Shown: positions 1-9,046, numbered from the stretch's first letter. The stretch: DNA of 39,351 bases from Mageeibacillus sp. UBA5438 (GCA_002427535.1 DIRK01000035.1:1-39351), one strand, 5' to 3'. Notes: generated from the sequence alone by a model not told the origin. A program made the numbers and translations.

Positions 1-144
1 ACAGGCAGATCAACTCCTGTCAACTGCTGTTTCAAATGTTTTCAAACGAGTTTTTGCGCACCTTAAATCGATCGAAATGCTTATGTGATCGCTGTTTAAA
101 GGATTCAATCCGCAAAACTTGAGCAACACTTACTTCATCCGACC

Positions 145-178
145 GGGGAGTTTTATGCTCACTATGCATTCACTCCCC
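145..178 (-). other. stem-loop in the leader of an off-window gene
   Basis: A seven-base perfect stem (GGGGAGT with ACTCCCC) holds a second short pairing (ATGC with GCAT) in its loop. Flanking CCG and CGG triplets could extend it past a small internal loop. There is no T-run on either side, so it is not a normal intrinsic terminator. It lies just downstream of the leftward promoter at 191-199 and would form near the 5' end of that transcript. The remaining bases down to position 1 contain a TTGACA at 18-23 (minus strand), possibly a -35 box whose -10 would fall outside the window. I recognise no known RNA family. Confidence 0.35.
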
Positions 179-190
179 TGCCGGGTGTTC

Positions 191-199
191 ATTATAGCA
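191..199 (-). promoter_or_regulatory. extended -10 promoter reading out of the left edge
   Basis: Read on the minus strand this is TGCTATAAT, a consensus extended -10 element. No good -35 box lies 16-18 bases upstream, which is usual for extended -10 promoters. It begins 14 bases after the stop codon of the 51-codon membrane peptide and points left, so its gene must lie beyond position 1, with a leader of more than 180 bases. Start-site use is inferred. Confidence 0.5.
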
Positions 200-212
200 A
201 GAAAGGGCTCAA

Positions 213-368
213 TTAATCAAATTCCGGCTCATCCTCAATATCTAAATCGGGACGCTTTTTCGCCCACATGCGCACCTTATGCTTTTGCAATTTTTGCAGC
301 AGCGCCACCATGCCCACCATGGCAAGCGCCACGACGACTAAACCGAGAATGTAAAGAAAAGTATCCAT
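213..368 (-). CDS. small single-pass membrane peptide (51 aa), function unknown
   Basis: A 51-codon frame starts with ATG five bases after the pepF stop and ends with TAA. Residues 4-24 are a continuous hydrophobic stretch (starting FLYILGLVVVALAMVG) that would form one membrane helix. A basic segment follows (KLQKHKVRMWAKKR, about 26-39), then a short acidic tail ending EDEPEFD, so the C-terminus is probably cytoplasmic. A weak AAGG lies close before the start. The position directly after pepF suggests co-transcription with gyrA-pepF. I do not recognise the family. The clear helix-basic-acidic layout, and its placement like the next gene of an operon, argue that it is a real gene, but there is no homology evidence here. 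Confidence 0.55.
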   Translation of the reverse strand: MDTFLYILGLVVVALAMVGMVALLQKLQKHKVRMWAKKRPDLDIEDEPEFD

Positions 369-373
369 AGGCC

Positions 374-2197
374 TTATTTAATCAGCGCCTCCATTTCATC
401 CAGCGAACGCTCAAAGGCGTCAAGCGCCTTGACGATTGTTTCTGCCTTCGTCATGTCCACGCCCGCCTTCTTCAACACATCGATCGGCCAGTCAGAAGAA
501 CCCGACGCTAAGAAGCCAAGATAGCGGTCCACCGCCGGCTGGCCTTCATTCAAGATCGCTTCTGCGAAAGCGGTGGCCGCAGAAAAGCCCGTCGCGTACT
601 GGAACACATAGAAGTTGTAGTAGAAGTGCGGGATGCGCGCCCATTCGTTGGCAATATCGGGATCGAAGGTCAAAGCCTCGCCGTAATACTTCCTATTCAG
701 TTCACCATAGCGTTCACTCAGGTAATCCGCCGTCAAAGCTGTACCCGCTTCATCCGCCTGATGGATCAGGTGCTCAAATTCCGCAAACTGAGTCTGACGG
801 AACACCGTCCCTTTAAAGCCGTCGAGGTAGTGATTCACCACCGCGGCCTTCATCTTGTCATCGGTCGCCGTCTTCAAAAGATAATCCGTCAAAAGAATCT
901 CGTTGCATGTCGAAGCAATTTCCGCTAAGAAAATACAATAGTCTCCGTACTGGAACGGCTGCGACTTGCGTGTGAAGTACGAGTGCAGGCTGTGACCCAA
1001 CTCGTGCGCCAGGGTGTAGAGGTTATCTAAAGTGCCCTGCCAGCTGATCAGGATGAAGGGATTCGTGTTATACGCCCCTCCGGAGTATGCGCCGGAGCGT
1101 TTCCCAACGTTCACGGCCCAGTCAATCCAGCGCTCGTCAAAAGCGCGCTTCAGGGTCGCGATATACTCTTCGCCCAAGGGGGCCAGGGCTTTAAACAATA
1201 TCTCCTTTGCCTCCTCGAAGCTGTAATGAGGATCGACATCCTCCACCAACGAGACATACATGTCATAAGAGTGAAGCTCTTCGAGCCCCAGGATCTGTTT
1301 GCTCATCGCCACATAGCGATGAAGGAGCGGCAGGCGCTCATTCACGGCCTCTAAAAGGCTGTCATACACCGATTCGGGGATGGCGTTTCTAAACAACGAG
1401 GCCTCCCGGCCTGATTTGAATCCCCGGATATCCTTATTGAAGGTATTGAACCGGATCGCATTTGCCAATGTCGTCGCGCAGGTATTCCTAAATTGGCCAA
1501 AGCTCTTGTACATGCTAGCGAACGCTTCGCGGCGCACACGTGGATCGCGGCTTTCAAGGTACAAGCTGTAATGGGCGTGCGACATGGGGACCGTCTCTCC
1601 CTTTTCGTTCACAATGGAATCAAAGCTCATATCCGCATTCGACAAGATGCTGTAGATCTCCTCCGGGCTTGAAAGGATTTGGCTGGCCCTCCCTAATAGT
1701 GTCTCTTCTTCGGGGGACAGTTGGTATTCTTTTTCACGCAAAATATTGTCAAAAAAGTGACGGTACTCAGACAGCTCCGCCTTTTCTTCGATGAATCGAT
1801 CGAGCGTCTCCTCGGGAACATTGGCCAACTCCGGTTCAAACCAGGCATCCGCGCCCATCACCTGTGCCATGAGGGCCCCAAAACGACCCTTCATCGCAAT
1901 GAAAGTCGTATCGGCCGTGTCCTCATCGCTTCGATGCATGGCATAGATGCCGACCCGCATGAGGCCATCGATGATATCCTCACGGTTTTTAATCGCCTGG
2001 TAAAGCGTATCCGCCGATTCAGAAAGCCGTCCTCGGTAGGCCACCACTTCGCCCAGTCGCGTTGAAAGTTCTGAAAACGCCTGCTCCCAGGCATCAAGAT
2101 CAGGGAAAACACTGGCCATATCCCAAGTCTGCTCTTTTGGGATCTCTACACGTTTCATTTGTTTGGTTGTCATTTTCGTATCGTTTTTCTCACTCAT
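374..2197 (-). CDS. pepF: oligoendopeptidase F (M3 metallopeptidase)
   Basis: A cytoplasmic zinc peptidase of family M3 that cleaves short peptides. The zinc motif HELGH lies at about residues 398-402, followed by the third-ligand region FLAEIASTCNE at about 426, as expected for PepF. The length from the chosen ATG is 607 residues, the normal size for this family. The frame stays open further upstream inside gyrA, but the start at 2197 (MSEKND) is preferred: it overlaps the gyrA stop by eight bases (ATGAGTGA), sits behind GAAGGTG, and gives a family-like N-terminus (RVEIPKEQTWDMASVFPD). In-frame ATGs a few codons later are possible alternatives. The overlap indicates translational coupling to gyrA, an unusual partner that probably reflects operon packing rather than shared function. 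Confidence 0.93.
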   Translation of the reverse strand: MSEKNDTKMTTKQMKRVEIPKEQTWDMASVFPDLDAWEQAFSELSTRLGEVVAYRGRLSESADTLYQAIKNREDIIDGLMRVGIYAMHRSDEDTADTTFIAMKGRFGALMAQVMGADAWFEPELANVPEETLDRFIEEKAELSEYRHFFDNILREKEYQLSPEEETLLGRASQILSSPEEIYSILSNADMSFDSIVNEKGETVPMSHAHYSLYLESRDPRVRREAFASMYKSFGQFRNTCATTLANAIRFNTFNKDIRGFKSGREASLFRNAIPESVYDSLLEAVNERLPLLHRYVAMSKQILGLEELHSYDMYVSLVEDVDPHYSFEEAKEILFKALAPLGEEYIATLKRAFDERWIDWAVNVGKRSGAYSGGAYNTNPFILISWQGTLDNLYTLAHELGHSLHSYFTRKSQPFQYGDYCIFLAEIASTCNEILLTDYLLKTATDDKMKAAVVNHYLDGFKGTVFRQTQFAEFEHLIHQADEAGTALTADYLSERYGELNRKYYGEALTFDPDIANEWARIPHFYYNFYVFQYATGFSAATAFAEAILNEGQPAVDRYLGFLASGSSDWPIDVLKKAGVDMTKAETIVKALDAFERSLDEMEALIK

Positions 2198-4805
2198 CTT
2201 GTACACCTTCAAAACCTTCCTCTTCATCTTCTTCCGTGACAAGCGGTTCGTCATCCGGATCAATGGGAACTTCCATCCCGTTGATCGTTTCGTGTTCTTC
2301 ATCTTCTTCAGCCGTGACAATCGACATGTCTACGACGAGTCCTTCGCGGCTGCGCATCAGGGTCACCCCCGAGGTATTGCGTCCCAACACAGGAATTTCA
2401 CTGGCTCTGAAGCGAATGATAATACCCAGGTCGTTGATCAGGAGCACATCGTCCTCGTCATTGACTTGCGCAACCCCGACAAGTTTTCCCGTCCTCTTCG
2501 TAGTCCTGTAGGTAATCAGCCCCTTGCCCGCCCGGTTCTGCACGCGGTAGTCCGACAGGCGCGAGCGCTTGCCGAAGCCATGCTCTGTGACCACCAGGAG
2601 CGTATCCTCAGAATCGGTCGCGATCATGCCGATCACAGAATCCTCTTTACCAAGGTTAATCCCCCGGACACCCATTGTGTTGCGGCCCGTCGAACGAATC
2701 GACGCTTCGGGGAAACGTATGGACATGCCCTTTCGGGTCACCAAAATAATGTCGTGGTCGTCATCCGAAAGGCGGACATTCACCAAGCGGTCGTCCTCTT
2801 TGAGATTAATCGCGATGAGCCCGCGTTTATGAATATTGGAATAATCTAAAAGCGCTGTCTTTTTAACCATGCCGCTTTCGGTCGCCGTCACAAGATAACC
2901 GCCCTGATCGAAGGAATCAATCTTGATCAGGGTGCGCACTTTCTCGCCCGGCTCAAGGTGCAAAAGGTTGACAATCGCCATCCCCCTCGCCATGCGGCCT
3001 GACTCAGGGATCTGGTAGCCCTTTAATCGATAGCATTTGCCATAGTCTGTAAAGAACAACAAAATCTGGTGTGTTGAAGTGATCATGATCGTGTCAACAA
3101 AATCATCCTCACGCGTCTGCATGGCGGTAATACCGCGCCCTCCGCGGTGCTGTGCGCTGTATACATCCACCGGCATGCGCTTGATGTAACCGGCGTGCGT
3201 CATCGCCACGACGACCTGTTCTTCTTCAATCAGATCTTCATCGTCGATCTCAAACTCACCCGCGGGCATGATCTCCGTACGGCGGTCATCCCCGTACCGT
3301 AACGCGATCTGCTGCAGCTCCTCTTTCATCACGGCATTTAACAGTTCGCGATCGCCTAAGGTGCGTCGGAAGCCCGCGATTTTCCCTGTCAGGTCCTCAT
3401 GCTCGGCCATGAGTTTTTCGCGCTCAAGGCCCGAAAGGCGTCCCAGTCTCATGTCCACGACATGTTGCGACTGTTTTTCAGATAAGCCGAAGCGCTCGCA
3501 CAGGCTTCTTTTCGCCTCATCTTCATCTTTTGATCCCCGAATGATCCGAATGACCTCATCGATGTGATCGATCGCAAGTTGCAACCCCTCCACCAAATGG
3601 AGCCTTGCCTCCGCCTTATCCAGGTCAAACTGAATGCGCCGCGTGATGACCTCGCGCTGATGCTCGATGTAATGCCCCAGGATCTCACGCAAGGTCAGTT
3701 GTTGTGGGACGTATTTGCCCTCGTCGGGCACAAGCGCCAGCATATTGGCGCCAAAAGTATCTTGCAGCTGTGTATGACGGTACAGTTGGTTTAAGGCCAC
3801 CATCGGCGTCGCGTCACGCCTTAACTCCACCACGATACGGATGGCGTCGTGGCGGTCTGACTCATCGCGGACATCCGAAATACCCTCAATCCGTTTGTCC
3901 TTCACTAGGTCGGCGATGCGTTCGATCAGCCTCGCTTTATTCACCATATAAGGTAAAGAGCGAATCACAATGCGAAAGCGGTTGTTGGACATCTCTTCAA
4001 TGTCGGCATGCCCTCGCACCACGATGCGGCCGCGCCCGCGGCGATACGCCGCCCTGGGGCCCGAAAGCCCCATAATCTGTCCGCCTGTCGGGAAATCGGG
4101 GGCCGGAATAAACTCCATCAAATCATCGGTCGTCGCATCCGGGTTATCGATCAGATGAATCGTGCCCTCCACCACTTCTCTTAGGTTGTGGGGCGGAATA
4201 TTGGTCACCATGCCAACGGCAATCCCCGTCGAGCCCGATACCAACAGATTGGGGAAACCTGCCGGCAACACAATCGGCTCTTCAAAGCGTTCATCGTAGT
4301 TCAGCTTGAAGTCGACGGTGTCCTTATTCAGGTCACTCATCATCTCGCCGCCCAACCTTGTCAGGCGGGCCTCCGTATAACGGTAGGCCGCGGGCGGGTC
4401 ACCGTCACGCGAACCGAAGTTGCCGTGACCGTCCACCAAGGGGTGCCGCATCGAGAAGTCCTGCGCCATGCGCACGAGCGCGTCGTACACACTCTGGTCA
4501 CCGTGCGGGTGAAAACGCCCCAACACGTCACCGATGGTTGTCGCGCTCTTTCTATGCGGCTTATCCCAGGTGAATCCTTGGGTGAACATGGAATACAGGA
4601 TTCTTCGGTGCACCGGTTTTAAGCCGTCGCGCACATCGGGCAGCGCCCGATCAGAAATAACGCTCATCGCGTAGTCGATGAACGATTTTTTCATCTCCTC
4701 GTCGAGTTCGACGGGAATGACAAGATTGTCTGGATTTTGAAACGCTTCGTCTACGGCCGCTTCACGTAAATCATAGTGGTTCTTCTTAATTGGCTCAGAC
4801 GCCAT
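2190..4805 (-). CDS. gyrA: DNA gyrase subunit A
   Basis: The breakage-reunion subunit of the type II topoisomerase that introduces negative supercoils; it works as A2B2 with GyrB, which is not in this window. The N-terminal core shows DRALPDVRDGLKPVHRR (about 52-68), and the catalytic tyrosine is Y143 in YRYTEARL. The C-terminal beta-pinwheel carries the GyrA box QHRGGRG at 552-558, which separates gyrase from topoisomerase IV ParC. The tail is very acidic. The start ATG follows a strong GGGAGGG. At the position equivalent to E. coli Ser83 in the quinolone-binding region there is Gln104 (HGDQSVYD, codon CAG). The gene overlaps pepF by eight bases and appears to have its own extended -10 promoter. 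Confidence 0.97.
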   Translation of the reverse strand: MASEPIKKNHYDLREAAVDEAFQNPDNLVIPVELDEEMKKSFIDYAMSVISDRALPDVRDGLKPVHRRILYSMFTQGFTWDKPHRKSATTIGDVLGRFHPHGDQSVYDALVRMAQDFSMRHPLVDGHGNFGSRDGDPPAAYRYTEARLTRLGGEMMSDLNKDTVDFKLNYDERFEEPIVLPAGFPNLLVSGSTGIAVGMVTNIPPHNLREVVEGTIHLIDNPDATTDDLMEFIPAPDFPTGGQIMGLSGPRAAYRRGRGRIVVRGHADIEEMSNNRFRIVIRSLPYMVNKARLIERIADLVKDKRIEGISDVRDESDRHDAIRIVVELRRDATPMVALNQLYRHTQLQDTFGANMLALVPDEGKYVPQQLTLREILGHYIEHQREVITRRIQFDLDKAEARLHLVEGLQLAIDHIDEVIRIIRGSKDEDEAKRSLCERFGLSEKQSQHVVDMRLGRLSGLEREKLMAEHEDLTGKIAGFRRTLGDRELLNAVMKEELQQIALRYGDDRRTEIMPAGEFEIDDEDLIEEEQVVVAMTHAGYIKRMPVDVYSAQHRGGRGITAMQTREDDFVDTIMITSTHQILLFFTDYGKCYRLKGYQIPESGRMARGMAIVNLLHLEPGEKVRTLIKIDSFDQGGYLVTATESGMVKKTALLDYSNIHKRGLIAINLKEDDRLVNVRLSDDDHDIILVTRKGMSIRFPEASIRSTGRNTMGVRGINLGKEDSVIGMIATDSEDTLLVVTEHGFGKRSRLSDYRVQNRAGKGLITYRTTKRTGKLVGVAQVNDEDDVLLINDLGIIIRFRASEIPVLGRNTSGVTLMRSREGLVVDMSIVTAEEDEEHETINGMEVPIDPDDEPLVTEEDEEEGFEGVQDE

Positions 4806-4874
4806 AGTTCCCTCCCTGCCGGCCTTATTATTTCGATCGGAAAAGTAAAAATTAAATAGAAATCGTCTGTACTA

Positions 4875-4883
4875 ATTCTATCA
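4875..4883 (-). promoter_or_regulatory. candidate gyrA promoter (extended -10)
   Basis: TGATAGAAT on the minus strand, about 70 bases upstream of the gyrA ATG, matches an extended -10 element. The -35 region is poor. It lies between the rsmG stop and gyrA, in the only intergenic space available, just downstream of the hairpin at 4900-4923. Confidence 0.45.
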
Positions 4884-4899
4884 CAAACAGTTGATTTTC

Positions 4900-4923
4900 G
4901 CCCCGAAAAAAGACCCTCGGGGC
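4900..4923 (-). terminator. hairpin after rsmG, possible terminator
   Basis: A perfect seven-base stem (GCCCCGA with TCGGGGC) encloses a ten-base loop that contains the T-run in the minus-strand reading. The bases after the stem are GAAAATC, so the T-tract is in the loop rather than behind the stem, and classic intrinsic termination is uncertain. Its location at the end of the long rpmH-rsmG unit and before the gyrA promoter supports a transcript-end role. Confidence 0.4.
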
Positions 4924-4952
4924 GCCTCACACCTTCATCAAAACAACTGAAT

Positions 4953-5654
4953 TTAAAGCGGAGATTGGCTTATTGTCGCCATCCTTCTCGGGAAACGTCG
5001 CGGGGAGGCGGTACGCTTTTTGATCATCACAAGCGAACGGGGGGCATCCATTCCCAAAAGTTCATAACGGATCGTTTTTTCATGCACAGCACCCAAAAGC
5101 GAAATCGCTCTTACCGCGCTTTTGACCTCGTCATCCTGACCCTTCATCGCGATAAAAGAACCGCCCTTTTTCACCAAAGGCAGGCACAGTTCAGAGAGCT
5201 CCGGCAAAGCACTCACGGCCCGTGCGATCACCTGATCAAACCGCTCACGATACAGGGGGTTGCGCCCCAGCTCTTCGGCCCTCCCCTGCAATGCCGAAAC
5301 GCCATGAAGATCAAGCAAACGGATTGTATCTTGAAGAAAAACAACCTTCTTTCCTGTCGCGTCTAACAGCGTCACCTCAAGATCGGGACGGATTATTTTG
5401 AGTGCCAATCCCGGGAAACCCGCCCCTGTCCCTACATCGAGAAGGGAGCTACCCTTTTTAAAAAGCGATGCCGCATGCCAGCTGTCCTCCAAATGACGGA
5501 TGGCAATGGCTTCATCCTCAATAATGGAGGTCAGGTTAAACTTTTGATTCTCTTCTTTCAGATGCTCGACATAGCGATCGACCTGAAAGATCTGTTCTTC
5601 TAAAAGCGTGATTCCCGCGCGGCAGGCTGCCTCTTCAATCAGACTGTGATTCAC
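4953..5654 (-). CDS. rsmG: 16S rRNA (guanine527-N7)-methyltransferase RsmG
   Basis: Methylates N7 of G527 in the 530 loop of 16S rRNA using S-adenosylmethionine. The SAM-binding motif LLDVGTGAGFPG lies at about 71-82, followed by LEVTLLDATGKKVVFL, and the family segment ARAVSALPELSELCLPL is present. With the chosen start the protein is 233 residues, normal for RsmG. The open frame runs further upstream inside mnmG, but that extra part is not family-like; the GTG at 5654 (VNHSLIEEA) follows a G-rich stretch and overlaps the mnmG end by 20 bases. This is the last gene of the rpmH cluster, directly after mnmG as in many Bacillota. Confidence 0.93.
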   Translation of the reverse strand: MNHSLIEEAACRAGITLLEEQIFQVDRYVEHLKEENQKFNLTSIIEDEAIAIRHLEDSWHAASLFKKGSSLLDVGTGAGFPGLALKIIRPDLEVTLLDATGKKVVFLQDTIRLLDLHGVSALQGRAEELGRNPLYRERFDQVIARAVSALPELSELCLPLVKKGGSFIAMKGQDDEVKSAVRAISLLGAVHEKTIRYELLGMDAPRSLVMIKKRTASPRRFPRRMATISQSPL

Positions 5655-7593
5655 GTTGTGCCCCCATCCCCCTATGCTGCTCAAGAAAGACGAGCAACAC
5701 TTGAATATCGGCCGGGGAAACACCGGAGATACGGCTTGCCTGACCGACCGAGCCCGGCCGGCGCTCTTCCAATTTTTGTTGCGCTTCAAGGCGAAGTCCG
5801 CGAATAGTCTCGTAACGGATATCCTGGGGGAGCCTTCGATGCTCTAACTTACGAAAGCGCTCGACACGATCGCGCTCCATCTTGATATAGCCCTCATAGC
5901 GGATTTCAATCTCGACCGAGTCTTTGACCGAAAGCGGTAAGCTGGGACGATCCGGGTCAAGGGGCGCTAACATGTCATAGCTCAGTTCAGGGCGTTTTAG
6001 AAGGTCGTACATTTTGGCAGTCCGCTTCAGCGGCGTGCTACCCGCGTCCTCAAGGATTTGATCCGATAGCGTGGTTTTCTTGACGGCTGTATCGCTTAAT
6101 CTTTTCTTCTCAGCTTCAATAGCGTCTTGTTTTTCCAAAAAACGTTGCCATCGATCCTCTGAAAGAAGCCCGATCGCATGCCCTATGGGTGACAGCCTCT
6201 GGTCCGCGTTGTCCTGGCGCAAGATAAGGCGATATTCTGCCCTCGAGGTCATAAGGCGGTAGGGTTCATTGGTCCCCTTGGTCACCAAATCATCAATCAG
6301 GACACCGATATAGCCTTCGGAGCGGTCAATGATGAGGGGTTCTTGTGACCGCCTGAGTCTCACGGCGTTAATGCCCGCCATAAGGCCTTGGGCCGCCGCC
6401 TCCTCATAGCCCGAGGAACCATTGATTTGTCCCGCGAGAAACAAACCGCGGATACCCTTGACCTCCAGCCAAAGCTCCAGGATGGTCGGATCAACGCACA
6501 GATATTCAATGGCGTAGGCCGGTCGCATCATTTCGGCCTTTTCCATCCCCGGCACTGTTTTTAACATCGCGTACTGGATTTCCTCCGGCATGGACGTCGA
6601 TAAGCCGGACGCGTACATCTCCTCTGTATCTAAGCCGGTCGGTTCCAAAAACACGTGGTGTCTCGGGTGATCGGGAAATTTCACAATTTTATCTTCGATG
6701 GAAGGACAATAGCGGGGGCCCACGCCCTCGATGACGCCCGAATAAAGCGGTGATCGATCCATATTATCCGACAAGAGTTTCTGAGTCTCATCGGAAGTCC
6801 AAGTGATATAGCAAGGCAGATCCGCTCGGGAACGCCAGTCGGGATCATCTTCGTGATCAAAGGAGAAGGGTTTAGGGACCCGATCCCCTTCTTGTAACTC
6901 CATTACCTCAAGATCGACGCTGCGCCTGTGAAAACGGCCGGGAGTCCCCGTCTTGAAGCGACGCGTGGGAAGTCCCAGCGCCGTTAAGGCTTCACCTAAA
7001 CCAACGGCGGGGCTCAATTGATCGGGACCGGAACTTCGCAAGGCATCGCCGATAATGACGCGCCCGTCCAAGAATGTTCCGGGGCATAAGATGACATCCT
7101 TTGCCTTGTAAAGAGAACCGATGGCTGAGATGACGCCTTCCACTTTCCGGTCATCGCCTTCACCCTCCACCAACAATCCCGTGATCTCCTGTTGGATCAA
7201 CATGAGATTCGGCTCTTCTTCTAAGATCTGCTTCATGCCCCGCTGGTAGCCCGTGCGGTCCATTTGAGCTCTGGGCGACATCACCGCGGGGCCCTTTGTG
7301 GCGTTCAGCATCCTGAACTGAATCATATGCTGGTCGGCCAGACGTCCCATCTCACCACCCAAGGCATCGATTTCGCGCACCATCTGCCCTTTCGCCGTAC
7401 CCCCGATATTGGGATTGCAGGGTAAATTGGCCAAGCTGTCAAGCGTCATGGTAAATAACAGCACGCGGCTACCAAGCCGCGCGGCAGCTAACGCCGCCTC
7501 ACAGCCCGCGTGGCCGGCCCCCACCACGATCACATCGGCTTCGCCGGCGATAAAGGCATTTGGTTTTTTCATTTCTTCGGTGAATGAGCTCAA
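5635..7593 (-). CDS. mnmG: tRNA uridine-5-carboxymethylaminomethyl modification enzyme MnmG (GidA)
   Basis: The FAD-dependent partner of MnmE in forming the cmnm5/nm5 group on wobble U34 of several tRNAs. The dinucleotide-binding motif VVGAGHAG is at about 23-30, followed by the family signature CNPNIGGTAKGQMVREIDALGG. Its length of 652 is slightly above the usual 620-630. The start is decided by the ribosome binding site: TTG at 7593 lies seven bases behind AGAGGA, while the in-frame ATG at 7572 (MKKPNAF) has no good site in front. It begins nine bases after the mnmE stop, so the two subunits of one enzyme are co-expressed. Confidence 0.95.
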   Translation of the reverse strand: MSSFTEEMKKPNAFIAGEADVIVVGAGHAGCEAALAAARLGSRVLLFTMTLDSLANLPCNPNIGGTAKGQMVREIDALGGEMGRLADQHMIQFRMLNATKGPAVMSPRAQMDRTGYQRGMKQILEEEPNLMLIQQEITGLLVEGEGDDRKVEGVISAIGSLYKAKDVILCPGTFLDGRVIIGDALRSSGPDQLSPAVGLGEALTALGLPTRRFKTGTPGRFHRRSVDLEVMELQEGDRVPKPFSFDHEDDPDWRSRADLPCYITWTSDETQKLLSDNMDRSPLYSGVIEGVGPRYCPSIEDKIVKFPDHPRHHVFLEPTGLDTEEMYASGLSTSMPEEIQYAMLKTVPGMEKAEMMRPAYAIEYLCVDPTILELWLEVKGIRGLFLAGQINGSSGYEEAAAQGLMAGINAVRLRRSQEPLIIDRSEGYIGVLIDDLVTKGTNEPYRLMTSRAEYRLILRQDNADQRLSPIGHAIGLLSEDRWQRFLEKQDAIEAEKKRLSDTAVKKTTLSDQILEDAGSTPLKRTAKMYDLLKRPELSYDMLAPLDPDRPSLPLSVKDSVEIEIRYEGYIKMERDRVERFRKLEHRRLPQDIRYETIRGLRLEAQQKLEERRPGSVGQASRISGVSPADIQVLLVFLEQHRGMGAQRESQSD

Positions 7594-7602
7594 AAATATC
7601 CT

Positions 7603-9039
7603 CTATTTCCCAATGCAAAAGCGGTTAAAGATTTCTTCGATCAAAGTCTCTGACACGTCGTCACCCGTGATGGCGGTCAACTCTGTCAGCGCTTCTTTTA
7701 ATGTGATCGCCACCAGATCAAAGGACAAGCGCTCTTTAAGATCCGTAATCGTCTTGTTCACAAGCGACACCGCACGCTCGATCGCCGCCTTATGGCGGGC
7801 ATGCGTCAAAATTTCGTGGCTTTTGGTGTCTTCGACTAAGGCCGTATCCGCTTCCAAATCGCCCTGCCGGATAAACGAAATCAAGGTCTTCTTGAGTCGA
7901 TCGAGGTCCTCTTCTTGTTTTTGAGACCATGTCAGATAAGGGAGGTGCGGGAAACGCTCTTCTTGGTAGATGAGCGGGTCTTCGTGCTTTTTCAATTCAG
8001 AGCGCAGATCATCTTTTCCCAGGACGAGTAAAAGCGATTTCCCTTCCAGCGCTAAAAGATCAATCCGCTTTTCCTCCACCGCGCGTGCCTCGACCGGCAG
8101 CAAGGGGGGTGACAGCACCCATAAGATGAGATCCGCTTCTTCAAGTGCTGTTTCTGCACGTAGAATGCCTTCTTGTTCAATGGGATCGTGACTCTCATGC
8201 GCAAGCCCGGCGGTATCTGTCAAATGGATGAGATAGCCATCAAGGACAAGATCAATTTCGATCGTATCCCGGGTGGTCCCCGCGATGGGGCTGACAATCG
8301 CCCGATCGCGCCCCGCCAAAGCGTTCAGGATGGAGGACTTACCGACATTAGGACTGCCGGCGATGACAACATGCAATCCTTCGCGGATCACGCGCCCGCT
8401 CACAAAGCTGTCAAGGAGTTTTTGGAGGTCCGTTTTTGCCTCTTCTAGTTCTTGAATCAGGGTCTCGCGATCTTTCGGGCGCTCTTCTTCCTCGTCCCAG
8501 TCAAGCAACATTTCAAGATGCGCCATGGCACCGTATAGTTGGTCTACGCGACGTCTGACGGTACGTGAAATACCTCCCTGAAGTTGTCTGAAAGCGACTT
8601 CTGCCTGTTTTTCCGCCTGAGCACCGATCAGGTCCATCACGGCTTCGGCTCGTGATAAATCCATTTTGCCGTTGATAAAAGCACGGCGCGAGAACTCCCC
8701 GGGGCCCGCGGATCGCGCCCCTGCTCGCAAAGCGCTTTCCATGACGGCCTGGCGGACCGCCGGGCCTCCGTGGCAGGACACCTCGTACACATCTTCACCG
8801 GTGTACGAATGGGGTGCCTTGAAACAGGCTAAGATAACTTCATCGATGCCATCCCAGATACCGGGCGCCATCGTGTAGCCTTCCATTCTGGAGGGTATTG
8901 GGAAATGTGAGCCGTAGGGTTTAAAAAGGCGATCGCATATCGCGCCCGCTTGAGGGCCTGATATGCGAAACACCGCCAAGCCGCTCTCGCCCGGCGGTGT
9001 TGAAAAAGCCGCGATCGTGTCAATGTCAAGTGGGTTCAT
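7603..9039 (-). CDS. mnmE: tRNA modification GTPase MnmE (TrmE)
   Basis: A three-domain GTPase that acts with MnmG on tRNA U34. The N-terminal tetrahydrofolate-binding domain (about 1-120) has the family start DTIAAFSTPPGESGLAVFR. A helical domain is interrupted by the G domain, with P-loop GSPNVGKSS at 228-236 and DTAG at 275-278. The protein ends with the hallmark FCIGK at 474-478, whose cysteine is functionally important in the family. Its 478 residues are slightly above average. It starts seven bases after jag, with only a weak ribosome binding site, which suggests coupling. Confidence 0.96.
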   Translation of the reverse strand: MNPLDIDTIAAFSTPPGESGLAVFRISGPQAGAICDRLFKPYGSHFPIPSRMEGYTMAPGIWDGIDEVILACFKAPHSYTGEDVYEVSCHGGPAVRQAVMESALRAGARSAGPGEFSRRAFINGKMDLSRAEAVMDLIGAQAEKQAEVAFRQLQGGISRTVRRRVDQLYGAMAHLEMLLDWDEEEERPKDRETLIQELEEAKTDLQKLLDSFVSGRVIREGLHVVIAGSPNVGKSSILNALAGRDRAIVSPIAGTTRDTIEIDLVLDGYLIHLTDTAGLAHESHDPIEQEGILRAETALEEADLILWVLSPPLLPVEARAVEEKRIDLLALEGKSLLLVLGKDDLRSELKKHEDPLIYQEERFPHLPYLTWSQKQEEDLDRLKKTLISFIRQGDLEADTALVEDTKSHEILTHARHKAAIERAVSLVNKTITDLKERLSFDLVAITLKEALTELTAITGDDVSETLIEEIFNRFCIGK

Positions 9040-9046
9040 GGGTCGA

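Noticed and set aside
119..370. 83-codon plus-strand frame near the left edge
   Set aside because: Overlaps the better supported minus-strand membrane peptide and has no ribosome binding site or coherent protein features.
2163..2849. 228-codon open frame on the plus strand
   Set aside because: Antisense to the gyrA C-terminal domain and pepF start; its composition shows no domain or membrane segment that would support a gene.
2190..4805. topoisomerase IV subunit A (ParC)
   Set aside because: The complete GyrA box QHRGGRG in the C-terminal domain is diagnostic for gyrase.
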